Source of the DNA: an uncultured Lachnospiraceae bacterium
Lineage (GTDB): Bacteria; Bacillota; Clostridia; Lachnospirales; Lachnospiraceae
DNA: 64,000 bases
Assembly (NCBI GenBank): GCA_934437985.1
Contig: CAKSBI010000006.1
Location: 7,192-71,191 of the forward strand
Direction: 5' to 3'
Positions 1-8,221 of this stretch are shown here, piece by piece. The position numbers and the translations under genes were made by a program. Every line of letters starts with the position of its first letter. The first letter of the stretch is position 1. The notes under the pieces were generated by a model. That model did no database searches and was not told where the DNA came from. It saw only the letters and a program-made list of their open reading frames with translations.

Positions 1-261
1 CGCCCACATCTGTTTTGAAACCCATGGAACGTCATCCTGATGAAGGACTTCGCCACAGTCAACACATTCTGAATCAAGGTCATCCATGCAGAGGATGTGA
101 TAATCCTCCATGGTGTACTGGTCTCCGTTGTCATTGTCTTCGCAGTCATGCTCAAGGTCATGTGATGGGTAAATATATACCTTGCCGTCAAATACATGAG
201 CAGAAGGGTCTGCTGTGTAAATATGGGTTACTAATGGTGTATTCTGTTTGATAGTAATCAA
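1..261 (-). CDS. Glycoside hydrolase family 43 protein, N-terminal part (runs off the left edge)
   Basis: The minus strand is open for 87 codons from a TTG at 261 to the window edge. The translation contains THIYTADPSAHVF, KVYIYPSHD, DNGDQY and MEDYH, which is the first-blade pattern of GH43 arabinosidases/xylosidases; the Asp in TADPS is the expected catalytic base. There is no signal peptide, so the enzyme is probably cytoplasmic and acts on imported arabino-xylo-oligosaccharides. The start is odd: the only in-frame NTG after the upstream stop is this TTG, and the AAAGGA motif lies 1 base before it, much closer than usual, so an ATT three bases in (or a leaderless-type arrangement) is an alternative. 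Family call is firm; exact substrate is not visible. Confidence 0.85.
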   Translation of the reverse strand, partial: MITIKQNTPLVTHIYTADPSAHVFDGKVYIYPSHDLEHDCEDNDNGDQYTMEDYHILCMDDLDSECVDCGEVLHQDDVPWVSKQMWA

Positions 262-362
262 ATCCTTTCGTATAAATATTTTAGTTCACATATAAAAATA
301 TTATAAACGCAACACATATCAATGTCAATTGAAGAAAATAATATAAACCCGGGTCTTAGTGG

Positions 363-391
363 TTGTATGTACTAACCTGATATTGTATAAT
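363..391 (+). promoter_or_regulatory. Sigma-A-type promoter for the Big_2 surface protein gene
   Basis: TTGTAT (363-368), a 17-base spacer and TATAAT (386-391) lie about 75 bases upstream of the next gene. This is pattern matching only. Confidence 0.5.
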
Positions 392-464
392 TAATAATTA
401 ACAGTTTATACAAAGGTGTGACATTTTTTGATGATAGATGTTAAGGGATAAGGGAAGGAAATCT

Positions 465-1463
465 ATGGGCAGATTATATAACAGACTAAGAAGAGGAATA
501 ATTGCCGGTTCGCTTCTGGCAGTTATGGTAAGCAGTGTCTGTGTAATGCCGCAGACACTGCAGGCGAAAACGAAAGTAACGACCAAAAAGCTGACAATGA
601 CAGTTGGTGGGAAAAAGAGGCTGCATTCTCCGCGTACAGCCGGAAGGACAGTGTATAAGTCGTCTGACAGGAAGACTGCCACGGTCAGCCGGAAGGGTGT
701 TGTGACTGCAAAAAAGAAAGGAAAATGCGTTATAACAGCAAGGTTAAGTAAACGAAGGTATAAGTTTATATTGACCATTAAAAAGAAAAGGCTGCCACAT
801 GCTGATGATGCTGTTAACACAGGTGAGCCATCAGCACCGTCATATACATTACAGCCCCAGCCGGGGGATCAGGAACCGGCTGCAACGCCGTCAGAGATTA
901 ATGAGAAAACACTGGCTGATAATATTGATGTTAAGGGCAGTATGCTTTCAAGTGGTAAGAGGTTATATATTGTAACTAACAACAATCCGGTACAGATTAA
1001 TTCTGTAAGATTGAATGTGATGTATTACAATAGTGAAGGGATACCGGTAAAGTCGGGAGAGGTTTCATTAAAATATCTCGACCCCTCAGAAAAAAGATAT
1101 ATTGTTGCCGCAACGAATGTCGAGGGTGCGGATTATCTGAAGACGACTGTAGGTATTAAGTGTTCTTGTTCACAAAATGCCGTTAAAAGCAAGGTTCCTG
1201 TCTCGGTATCGGCAAAGGCTGATCCGGAAGATAAGACTATTTTAGCAACGATAGCCAATTCGGGAACAGGCGGATGTTCATTCCGGTGCGTGTGCCTGTT
1301 TAAGGATTCAGAAGGAAAGGTTCTGGATGCCAGGGAGATAAAGACGGTTCTGAAAGAAGGGGAGACAAGAAGTGAAACCATAATGGCCCCGTATAAGATT
1401 ACATCCTATGAACCAATTGAGTATTCGGAATATGAGCTTATATATTATGCCGTCGGCAATTAA
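465..1463 (+). CDS. Secreted protein with N-terminal Ig-like (Big_2) domain
   Basis: 332 residues. The start at 465 is chosen because GGAAGG lies 6 bases upstream; an ATG at 438 in the same frame has no such site. Residues 1-35 form a signal peptide (RLRRG, hydrophobic core, then LQAKT). Residues about 35-110 match a Big_2 Ig-like fold (KKLTMTVGGKK, VYKSSDRKTATVSRKG, KGKCVITA) and are very basic. A Pro/Thr-rich linker follows (about 115-150), then a C-terminal domain of about 180 residues that I do not recognise, probably beta-rich. No LPXTG or membrane anchor is present, so attachment would be non-covalent. Its role is unknown; the same Big_2 module is found on the xylanase, the secreted GH43 and the L,D-transpeptidase in this window. 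Confidence 0.8.
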   Translation: MGRLYNRLRRGIIAGSLLAVMVSSVCVMPQTLQAKTKVTTKKLTMTVGGKKRLHSPRTAGRTVYKSSDRKTATVSRKGVVTAKKKGKCVITARLSKRRYKFILTIKKKRLPHADDAVNTGEPSAPSYTLQPQPGDQEPAATPSEINEKTLADNIDVKGSMLSSGKRLYIVTNNNPVQINSVRLNVMYYNSEGIPVKSGEVSLKYLDPSEKRYIVAATNVEGADYLKTTVGIKCSCSQNAVKSKVPVSVSAKADPEDKTILATIANSGTGGCSFRCVCLFKDSEGKVLDAREIKTVLKEGETRSETIMAPYKITSYEPIEYSEYELIYYAVGN

Positions 1464-1509
1464 TATTAAAATATATATGAGAAATGAAGAGTATTAGGAG
1501 GAGATTATT

Positions 1510-2349
1510 ATGAAAAGAAAAATGATAGCTGTGTTAATGTCTTTGTGTGTTGCAGCAGGACTTGTGTATTCCTCACCTGTGGGTGCTGCAATTAGTGAAA
1601 CTATAAGTTCTGATGGGACAGTAAACGGTTCCGGGGATATACCGTCAGCAGCCGGAATGGCAACTACCCCTGTTACGGATCAGGGGATTACGGCAACGCA
1701 GAATCCTGATGCGTCAGCAGGCTCTGATACGTCAACAAAGCCAACACCGGATGCATCAAAAGCAACGACTGCCCCTGCATCTGACCAGGGAATTAACGTA
1801 AATAACACACCGGCACCTACGCAGATTCCGATTCTGTATCCGGATGCTTCACCAACTCCGGCTCCGTCAGCAACACCGGTACCTGTTCCGGCTGCGGGGA
1901 CTGCTGCCAGGGCAGTTGGTAAAAAGCTTTCATATTCGGTAACTGTTAATTCAAAAGGAACAGCGGCCGTAACGGTCAGCAGGGTTCGTAATAAGAATAT
2001 TAAGTCTGTTGTGATTCCGACAACTGTTACTATTGCAGGTAAGGAGTACAAAGTTACAAAGATTGCCCCGAAAGCATTTTACGGATGCACTAAGCTACGA
2101 CAGGTAACCATAGGTACCAATATTAAGACGATCGGTAAGAATTCTTTCGGTAATTGCAGGAAGCTTAAGAAGGTTGTTATCACATCAGCCAAAGTAACCG
2201 CAGTTGGAAAGAATGCATTTGCAAAGACGGCATCTAATATGAAAGTGTATATTCCTAAGAAGAATTATAAAGCATATAAGAATAAACTGGTGGGAGCAGG
2301 TATTGGAAAGAATGTGACATATAAAAAGATTCTGGTATTAGATATGTAA
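1510..2349 (+). CDS. Secreted BspA-like leucine-rich repeat (LRR_5) surface protein
   Basis: 279 residues with AGGAGG upstream of the ATG. Residues 1-27 are a signal peptide ending near GAA. Residues about 28-130 are a low-complexity Thr/Pro/Ala/Asp linker. The C-terminal part (about 135-275) carries BspA/LRR_5 repeats, seen as KITKIAPKAFYGC-like and IGKNSFGNC followed by VGKNAF. The end is Lys-rich. It sits 46 bases behind the Big_2 gene and may be co-transcribed with it. LRR_5 proteins are usually surface adhesins; no catalytic domain is visible, so ligand and role remain open. The same C-terminal module terminates the protein at 58043-59296. Confidence 0.8.
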   Translation: MKRKMIAVLMSLCVAAGLVYSSPVGAAISETISSDGTVNGSGDIPSAAGMATTPVTDQGITATQNPDASAGSDTSTKPTPDASKATTAPASDQGINVNNTPAPTQIPILYPDASPTPAPSATPVPVPAAGTAARAVGKKLSYSVTVNSKGTAAVTVSRVRNKNIKSVVIPTTVTIAGKEYKVTKIAPKAFYGCTKLRQVTIGTNIKTIGKNSFGNCRKLKKVVITSAKVTAVGKNAFAKTASNMKVYIPKKNYKAYKNKLVGAGIGKNVTYKKILVLDM

Positions 2350-2350
2350 C

Positions 2351-2516
2351 CTAGCATAACGATTTTTAATTAACTGGACTTTATTACTTGTCTATTTTCG
2401 CGATTGTACTATCCTAAAAGCCTCAGCGTAGCCCGCTACGCCTGCGTTTTTAGGATAGCACACTCACAAAAATATTCAGCGTAAAAAGTCCGGTTATTAA
2501 GAAATCGTTATACTGG
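2351..2516. repeat. 166-bp imperfect palindrome (MITE-like or structured RNA element)
   Basis: The two arms, each about 82 bases, are inverted copies with roughly 73% identity and many of the differences are G-U compatible. The centre is GCGTAGC-CC-GCTACGC (2426-2441), flanked by ATCCTAAAA / TTTTAGGAT. It fills nearly the whole gap between the LRR gene and the CPBP protease gene. There is no T-run as in a normal terminator. I saw no second copy in this window. Confidence 0.75.
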
Positions 2517-2538
2517 ACACTGGTGAAGGGAAGTAATA

Positions 2539-3507
2539 ATGATGGATGAGAAAAAAAGATTTTTCAGACCGGGACTGCATGCGGCGCTGATAGTTTTTGT
2601 GGTAGTAATTGCCGCAATGCTTACTGTATTTGCATATGCACAGTATTATCTTGGAATGTGGGGACTTCTGATAACTGAATTGGGAGTTTTTCTGATTGCA
2701 CTTGCAGGAATGTGGGTATTTAATGTTGATTTTAAGGTTGCTGTTCCTGTAAGACGGCCGGGACTCAGGCAGATAACAGGAACACTTCTGGTGTGGGCCG
2801 GGACATACCTGGTTGTATTAGTGCTCACGCTTCTGATGTTCTGTTTTTTCCCGGATGGAATTAGTGTGAGTGAGAGCCTTGCAGATTTTTTTAACAGCTG
2901 GCCGGTTGTTCCAACAATATTAATGATAGGTGTTATGCCGGCAATATGTGAAGAGATGCTTCACAGGGGATTTCTTATGAACTGTGTATGGAATACAGTA
3001 AGAAACCGTGTAGGAACATGTGTTATAGTTGGCGTATTATTTGGAATTAACCATATGGATCCATACCGCTTCCTGCCAACAGCAATTCTTGGCGGTGTTA
3101 TGGCATATGTGCTGATTGAGACTAACAACTTTTTGTATAATATGCTGTTCCATTTTGCCAATAATACAATTATTGAAGTACTTAGCCTTGCACTTGGAGG
3201 CAGCGGCTCGTCTGATATTTCAGCAGATAAGATGGCAGATATCGTGCCTTTGGGATTTGCGACATATCTGATCATAGGATGTGCTGCCCCGCTGTTAATT
3301 CTTGTAGGTGTTATGCTGCTGCAGGGACTTGACAGAGTGAAGGGCTGGGGAAAGACTAAGATAATCGTATCCATTGTTGTAGCAGCCGGTATAGGATTAG
3401 CCATGCTTGTTATAGGTATGCTTATAATGATTGTATATATGCTTAATGGAAGCTTTGATAATATGCAGCTGCAGATGGGGCAGTCACTGCTGTTTATGTT
3501 TGGATAA
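2539..3507 (+). CDS. CPBP-family intramembrane metalloprotease (CAAX protease/bacteriocin-processing type)
   Basis: 322 residues, about eight membrane helices. The three CPBP/Abi motifs are visible: EE at 138-139 followed by R143 (CEEMLHRGF), FGINH with His172, and FHFANN with His205. These bind the catalytic metal or form the active site within the membrane in this family. Members range from CAAX prenyl proteases to immunity proteins for bacteriocins; nothing nearby (no bacteriocin precursor) tells which applies. A second ATG at 2542 is equally possible as start. The next gene begins 49 bases downstream, so the two may share a transcript. Confidence 0.85.
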   Translation: MMDEKKRFFRPGLHAALIVFVVVIAAMLTVFAYAQYYLGMWGLLITELGVFLIALAGMWVFNVDFKVAVPVRRPGLRQITGTLLVWAGTYLVVLVLTLLMFCFFPDGISVSESLADFFNSWPVVPTILMIGVMPAICEEMLHRGFLMNCVWNTVRNRVGTCVIVGVLFGINHMDPYRFLPTAILGGVMAYVLIETNNFLYNMLFHFANNTIIEVLSLALGGSGSSDISADKMADIVPLGFATYLIIGCAAPLLILVGVMLLQGLDRVKGWGKTKIIVSIVVAAGIGLAMLVIGMLIMIVYMLNGSFDNMQLQMGQSLLFMFG

Positions 3508-3556
3508 AAGTATCATACAGGGAACGTATGTTCTTGATGCGTGCGGAGGTTTTTGT

Positions 3557-4513
3557 ATGTCAGATATCAGGTTATATATGGCACCTATGGAAGGACTTAC
3601 GGTACATACATTTAGAAATATATGGAATAAGTTTTATGGTGGTGCAGATAAGCTGTTTACACCATTTATTGCAGCTGAAGGCAGCCGTAAGATGAAGAGC
3701 AGGGAGGTCAGGGATATCCTTCCTGAGAATAATGGGGGACTTTTTGTTGTCCCACAGATAATATCCAATAATGCGGATAATTTTATAAGATTTGCAAGGC
3801 TTATCCATGAATACGGTTATGATGAAGTTAACCTTAACCTTGGATGTCCGTCCGGTACGGTTGTGGCTAAGCATAAGGGTTCAGGCTTTCTTGGGGAGCC
3901 GGGGCTTCTTGATGAATTCCTTGACAGGGTATATGCGGCACTTCCTGATATGAGGGTGTCTGTAAAGACAAGGATAGGTCTTAATGACCCGGAAGAGATA
4001 TATGGGCTTATGGATATATTTAACAGGTATCCGATATCAGAGCTTATAGTTCATCCAAGGATACGCACGGATTATTACAGGCATGACCCGAGAATGGAAT
4101 ATTTTGATCATGTGTACAGGAACAGCAGGAGTCCGGTGTGCTATAATGGTAATATTTATACAAAAAATGATTATGACAGGCTTGTGGAAATGTATCCGGA
4201 TATTACGGCAATTATGCTTGGCAGGGGGCTTATCCGTAATCCTGCATTGATCGGAATGCTCCGTGGAACCGTGGATAAGACGGATCCTGTTACTCTTAAG
4301 GAGTATCATGACAGCATTTATTATGAATACAGGAACACAATTGACACCGAAAGGGTTGTTGTCTATAAGATGAAAGAGATATGGTGTTATATGCTTGATC
4401 TTTTTGAGGATGACGGGACTTATAGAAGGCTTCTTAACAGAGCCGGTAATCTTGCAGATTACAGTGTATTTGCCGGAAGAATATTCAGGGAATGCAGTCT
4501 GAAGGAATTTTAA
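3557..4513 (+). CDS. tRNA-dihydrouridine synthase (Dus family)
   Basis: 318 residues. An FMN-dependent TIM-barrel enzyme that reduces uridine to dihydrouridine in the D-loop of tRNA. The N-terminus reads YMAPMEGLT, the catalytic loop is NLGCPSGTV with Cys97, and KTRIG and the phosphate-binding IMLGRGLIRNP follow. I start at 3557, with GGAGG just upstream; the open frame extends further back but would overlap the protease gene. It is 15 bases ahead of the wHTH/nuclease-like gene, probably co-transcribed. Which uridine it modifies cannot be told from sequence alone. Confidence 0.92.
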   Translation: MSDIRLYMAPMEGLTVHTFRNIWNKFYGGADKLFTPFIAAEGSRKMKSREVRDILPENNGGLFVVPQIISNNADNFIRFARLIHEYGYDEVNLNLGCPSGTVVAKHKGSGFLGEPGLLDEFLDRVYAALPDMRVSVKTRIGLNDPEEIYGLMDIFNRYPISELIVHPRIRTDYYRHDPRMEYFDHVYRNSRSPVCYNGNIYTKNDYDRLVEMYPDITAIMLGRGLIRNPALIGMLRGTVDKTDPVTLKEYHDSIYYEYRNTIDTERVVVYKMKEIWCYMLDLFEDDGTYRRLLNRAGNLADYSVFAGRIFRECSLKEF

Positions 4514-4528
4514 TGCCGGAGGGTGATC

Positions 4529-5284
4529 ATGGATGGTATTGAAAGAATGATATATGCGGCTATATGCAGCCATAATGGAATTAAAGCAAAAGATATCGGC
4601 AGGCTTACCGGGCAGCCAAAGAGTGTGATTAATCATTATCTGTACAGGTCATCATATATAGGTGAGCTTTGCTATATTGATAAGGACTACAAATGGCATG
4701 GACTTATAAGGCAGGCAAGACCCCATGAGGGGCTGGGCATGTTTTCGGGATATTATTCGACCGTAAAGATATTCATGGAGCTTTCCGGGGAGGAATGGTT
4801 TGAACAGCTTAAAGAAGGCTGTGGTGATATTGGGCGTAATCTTAACAACGAAAGAGGGTTATTCCATTCATTTTTTGACTGCCATGATACAATGGTGTCA
4901 TTATTTGATGATTTAAGGGGCAATGTTAATTATGATGACTGGGAGATAGTGTTTGAACTCCGTATAAAAAAATCAGGACGTATAAGAATATATGCAGATG
5001 TGCTTGTTATTACGGAATGCTATGTGTTCTCACTTGAGTTTAAGATGAAGGATGTACTTGAGGATGATGATGTCAGCCAGGCAGCAAAATATAATGAGTA
5101 TCTTGAAGTGTTGTTTGGAGCCGGCTATGAGATAATATCAGGTCTGGTGCTTACAAAAGCAACAGACCTGTATGAATACGTTTCTTTTGGAAAGGGCTCG
5201 GCTGAGCTTCCGGTGTGCTCAGGGGATATGCTTTTTAACATATTTAATGAGTATCTTGGCTTTTTTGACCGGGATGTGGAATGA
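4529..5284 (+). CDS. Uncharacterised protein: winged-helix-like N-terminus and PD-(D/E)XK nuclease-like C-terminus
   Basis: 251 residues; start chosen for GGAGG 6 bases upstream of ATG 4529. Residues 1-60 look like a winged helix-turn-helix (AKDIGRLTGQPKSVINHYLY then a WHGLI wing). Residues about 138-195 show the core of a PD-(D/E)XK nuclease: a hydrophobic strand with Asp157 (YADVLVI), then Glu170 and Lys172 (SLEFKMK), then Gln184 in QAAKYNEYL. This pattern is typical of restriction-like nucleases and nuclease-related domains. The gene follows dus closely and its last 41 bases overlap the convergent lgt gene. The function is unknown; domain calls are inference from motif layout. Confidence 0.65.
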   Translation: MDGIERMIYAAICSHNGIKAKDIGRLTGQPKSVINHYLYRSSYIGELCYIDKDYKWHGLIRQARPHEGLGMFSGYYSTVKIFMELSGEEWFEQLKEGCGDIGRNLNNERGLFHSFFDCHDTMVSLFDDLRGNVNYDDWEIVFELRIKKSGRIRIYADVLVITECYVFSLEFKMKDVLEDDDVSQAAKYNEYLEVLFGAGYEIISGLVLTKATDLYEYVSFGKGSAELPVCSGDMLFNIFNEYLGFFDRDVE

Positions 5285-6005
5285 AGAATAAAGCAATTCC
5301 GAGTATCAGTATGAATATTGATATGAACTGCGAGGTTGATAAAATGCCTATTGTACCACGGTGGTCATTTCTGAACATCTCAATAACTGAACGACCGATA
5401 CTGTACATGATGAGGTATAACGCACCGCATCTTCCGTCCGGGCGTTCTTTTTTTGCATATAAGAACAGCAGACCTGCCATTATAAAGCATCCGGCACTTG
5501 AAAACAGCTGGGTTGGATATAATGGTACTCCATTCGGTGCATAATCTGAATGTGAAAAAGTAACACCGATAAATGAGTCTGTCTCACGGCCGTAGCAGCA
5601 GCCGGCAAGGAAGCAGCCTATTCTCCCGAATCCCTGTGCAATTGCAACACTCGGAAGTACAAGGTCAAAGTACTTCCAGAAGGATATCTTACGCAGCTTT
5701 GTATACAGACTGGCAACCAGGGTGCCGCCGATAATCCCGCCATATACTACAAATCCATCAGAACCCAGGGTTCCTATAGGATTATTGATAAAGCTTTTCC
5801 ATTCAACGATACAATAGAGTATTTTTGCTGATGCCATTCCGGCTATAACACATATAAAAGTAAGGTTATACACCTCATCCGGTGACAGGCCCTTATATTT
5901 TGCATGATGTACACCGGCAGCGAGGGCGCATAAGATACCAATTGCAATCATAAGGCCATAACCGTGGACCGTAAGCGGCCCTATCGTTAATATATCGTTA
6001 TACAT
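5244..6005 (-). CDS. lgt: Phosphatidylglycerol--prolipoprotein diacylglyceryl transferase
   Basis: 253 residues. Lgt moves the diacylglyceryl group of phosphatidylglycerol onto the lipobox Cys of prolipoproteins, the first step of lipoprotein maturation, in the cytoplasmic membrane. The sequence shows about seven helices, HGYGLMIAIG near the N-terminus, FVVYGGIIGG (85-94) and the Lgt signature GRIGCFLAGCCYGR (127-140). Start at 6005 is supported by GGAGG upstream; the longer open frame to 6071 lies in a hairpin leader. Substrates in this window include the two sugar-binding lipoproteins. Its 3' end overlaps the convergent orphan gene by 41 bases. Confidence 0.95.
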   Translation of the reverse strand: MYNDILTIGPLTVHGYGLMIAIGILCALAAGVHHAKYKGLSPDEVYNLTFICVIAGMASAKILYCIVEWKSFINNPIGTLGSDGFVVYGGIIGGTLVASLYTKLRKISFWKYFDLVLPSVAIAQGFGRIGCFLAGCCYGRETDSFIGVTFSHSDYAPNGVPLYPTQLFSSAGCFIMAGLLFLYAKKERPDGRCGALYLIMYSIGRSVIEMFRNDHRGTIGILSTSQFISIFILILGIALFFIPHPGQKSQDTH

Positions 6006-6044
6006 ATCTGTATTCCTCCGTTGGTTATTACTGTATGGATCAAA

Positions 6045-6066
6045 GTCGGGGGCTTTTGACCCCGAC
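6045..6066. other. Hairpin in the lgt leader
   Basis: GTCGGGG and CCCCGAC arms with a loop around GCTTTTGA form a stable stem between the lgt promoter and its start codon. A similar hairpin with the same GGGGCTTTTG core lies upstream of prfB (25123-25136). No T-run follows in either direction. Confidence 0.5.
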
Positions 6067-6069
6067 ATC

Positions 6070-6098
6070 ATTATATAAGATTACAAAAAAAAAGACAA
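6070..6098 (-). promoter_or_regulatory. Sigma-A-type promoter for lgt
   Basis: On the minus strand TTGTCT (6098-6093), 17 bases and TATAAT (6075-6070) read towards lgt. The transcript would start within the hairpin at 6045-6066. Confidence 0.55.
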
Positions 6099-6164
6099 TA
6101 GTACAGTTTATGGTGCATAATGAAATGGATTTGCTGTGCATAATAACATTGAGGTGATTATTGT

Positions 6165-7109
6165 ATGGAAAATATATCAAAAAAATACGATGTTATTATA
6201 GCAGGTGGTGGTGTTGCAGGTCTTACAGCAGCGATATATACGGCAAGGGCAGGCAGGTCGGTCATTGTTCTTGAGGCCGGGTATCATGGTGGACAGATAG
6301 TAAATGCCGGTTCGGTAGAAAACTATCCCGGCATAAGGAGAATACCGGGCTTTGAGCTTGCACAGAATGTATATGAACAGGCAGTGGCCCTTGGGGCTGA
6401 ATGTGTGCATGAACGTGTGATACAGGTTGTAAAACAAAACAGTGGAGAATTTGAAGTAATAACGGATGGTGATAAGAGGCGTACTGCGGGGGCAGTAATT
6501 ATAGCGACCGGTACTGCAGCAAAGACTTTGGACATTCCGGGCGAAGAAAAGTTTAAGGGAAAGGGCGTGTCATACTGCGGAACATGTGACGGCGGCTTTT
6601 ATAAGGGCAGGACGGTTGCAGTGGCAGGTGGAGGTAATTCGGCACTTGGTGAGGCACTTCATTTATCAGAAATATGTGACAGGGTATACCTGATACACAG
6701 ACGGGACAGCTTCAGGGCGGAGGCGCACCTGATTAGTCTCGCTGAGAAAAAGGATAATATTGAATGCATTATGAATAGCAGTATAGAGGCTGTTAATGGC
6801 AGTGATGTGGTTGAAGCAATAGAGGTTTCTGATAATGGCAAACCGGATGGCAGGAACAGGATGATAGACGTCTCGTGTCTGTTTGTTTCAATCGGCTATG
6901 AACCTAAGAATAAAGTTTTTGCCGGACTTATAGAGCTTGACCGGGATGGGTATGTGGCTGTCGGTGAAAATTGCCATACATCATGTGAAGGTGTATATGC
7001 TGCGGGGGACTGCCGTGTAAAAAAGGTCAGGCAGCTTGTTACCGCTGTGGCGGATGGGGCAGTATCGGCAATAGAGGCATGTGAATATGTGAGACAATTA
7101 CATGCATAG
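6165..7109 (+). CDS. trxB: Thioredoxin reductase
   Basis: 314 residues, the normal length for low-molecular-weight TrxB. It passes electrons from NAD(P)H through FAD and a disulfide to thioredoxin in the cytoplasm. Visible motifs are the FAD-binding GGGVAG (14-19), the redox pair Cys138-x-x-Cys141 in CGTCD, the NAD(P)H-binding AGGGNSA (154-160) and the C-terminal YAAGDCR. The gene is divergent from lgt, with a ribosome binding site GAGGTG upstream. The HRRDSFRAE segment carries the basic residues usual for NADPH preference. No thioredoxin gene is adjacent. Confidence 0.92.
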   Translation: MENISKKYDVIIAGGGVAGLTAAIYTARAGRSVIVLEAGYHGGQIVNAGSVENYPGIRRIPGFELAQNVYEQAVALGAECVHERVIQVVKQNSGEFEVITDGDKRRTAGAVIIATGTAAKTLDIPGEEKFKGKGVSYCGTCDGGFYKGRTVAVAGGGNSALGEALHLSEICDRVYLIHRRDSFRAEAHLISLAEKKDNIECIMNSSIEAVNGSDVVEAIEVSDNGKPDGRNRMIDVSCLFVSIGYEPKNKVFAGLIELDRDGYVAVGENCHTSCEGVYAAGDCRVKKVRQLVTAVADGAVSAIEACEYVRQLHA

Positions 7110-7196
7110 AAAAGCATGAAATTGAAGTCAGAGGTTGCGCGATGGTATATATATGTTGTATTATATAAATGCTGGTAAAATTGGATTATATACCAA

Positions 7197-7222
7197 AATA
7201 TTGTTAAGTTATTAACAATATT
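7197..7222. repeat. Perfect 11-bp inverted repeat upstream of the membrane cluster
   Basis: AATATTGTTAA, a 4-base spacer GTTA and TTAACAATATT. It ends 12 bases before the ribosome binding site of the gene starting at 7249, so it could be an operator or an mRNA hairpin that affects translation. Confidence 0.5.
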
Positions 7223-7248
7223 ATAACAAGATGAAAGGAGTCGCGGTT

Positions 7249-8205
7249 ATGGCGGAATTTTTGGGGGAACTTGGCGGCGTGCTGATGATTGCCCTGATAG
7301 TAATATTATTCTTCAGGTTTTTGATGGATATAGGTGTTGATAAGAGTGGGGTATGCAGGAAGAGGATAACAGGTTTTGCACTTCCTGCCCTTATGCTTGC
7401 ATTATTGCAATTAATGTTTGGGGCATTGTATTGTAACTTTGTGGGTGGTTCGGGAACGGTATTTGATGTTAATGCTATCTGGACGATGAGCCCTGTATCT
7501 GATACACATGAGCTTGTAACTTCATATTCATTTTCGTATGTATCACAAAAAGGAGCCATGCCGTTATATTATATTCTTTCAGGAGTGTTTGCAGGCGTAT
7601 TGTATGAAATGTATGACCAATGCGCCCTGTACATAAGCATGTTGTCAGGAATTGTTACATATGCAGCGCTGGGGCTGATCATTGCAAGAGATAATTCCGG
7701 GGATGATGGGGATAAGAGAACCAGGCAGTTATATACATTGCTTATCTGTCTGCCCGGAAGTGTATTTTTGTTCCTGCCGTCATCATTTGCGGCAGGTATG
7801 GCACTGTTTAGTGTGTTCCTTCTGGTATGGAATGGGGGCAGATGTGGAAAAGCCGGCAAGGTGGCGTCGCTGGCCATAGCGCTGCTGTGCCTTGCTACAC
7901 ATTTGGTGGGAATATGTGCAGCAGCGGTATATATTGCCGGATGTCTGCCAGGGGCTGATGATAAGTGGTCAGGCATAAGGGATATTGCCGTGACTGCCCT
8001 TGCACAGCTGATGTATATTATTATATGTGGAGTTAATGGCTGGGGGTCGGTTCCGGAATATATCATTATATATGGTGTTGTATTCATTCTTGGAATTAAC
8101 AGGCTGAAGCTTAATATTAACCATGCTGTGATGACATTTGTCTGTCTGCTTATGGCACTTATAAGCGGTTTCTGGCTTGTTGGAATGATGGCAGGAGTAA
8201 TGTAA
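7249..8205 (+). CDS. Multi-spanning membrane protein, probable non-catalytic relative of PIG-V mannosyltransferases
   Basis: 318 residues with about eight to ten helices. Start at 7249 follows AAGGAG by 9 bases. The middle part (LPGSVFLFLPSSFAAG, then a helix and KVASLAIALLCLATH) resembles the segment of the next gene that reads VYPFGVFLVSVFTESLF followed by a helix and GMLAALSRS. The acidic motif expected before the first long loop in GT-C enzymes is missing here, where the sequence reads SYVSQKGAMPLYY. I therefore infer an inactive or accessory paralogue of the enzyme encoded 16 bases downstream. If that is wrong, it is simply an unknown membrane protein. Confidence 0.5.
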   Translation: MAEFLGELGGVLMIALIVILFFRFLMDIGVDKSGVCRKRITGFALPALMLALLQLMFGALYCNFVGGSGTVFDVNAIWTMSPVSDTHELVTSYSFSYVSQKGAMPLYYILSGVFAGVLYEMYDQCALYISMLSGIVTYAALGLIIARDNSGDDGDKRTRQLYTLLICLPGSVFLFLPSSFAAGMALFSVFLLVWNGGRCGKAGKVASLAIALLCLATHLVGICAAAVYIAGCLPGADDKWSGIRDIAVTALAQLMYIIICGVNGWGSVPEYIIIYGVVFILGINRLKLNINHAVMTFVCLLMALISGFWLVGMMAGVM

Positions 8206-8221
8206 GGGGGGATATGGCGTA

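Noticed and set aside
15..251. Open frame of 78 codons on the + strand at the left edge
   Set aside because: It is antisense to the clear GH43 coding sequence on the minus strand and has no ribosome binding site.
398..820. 140-codon minus-strand open frame
   Set aside because: It lies opposite the signal peptide and Big_2 domain of the secreted protein; composition is that of an antisense shadow.
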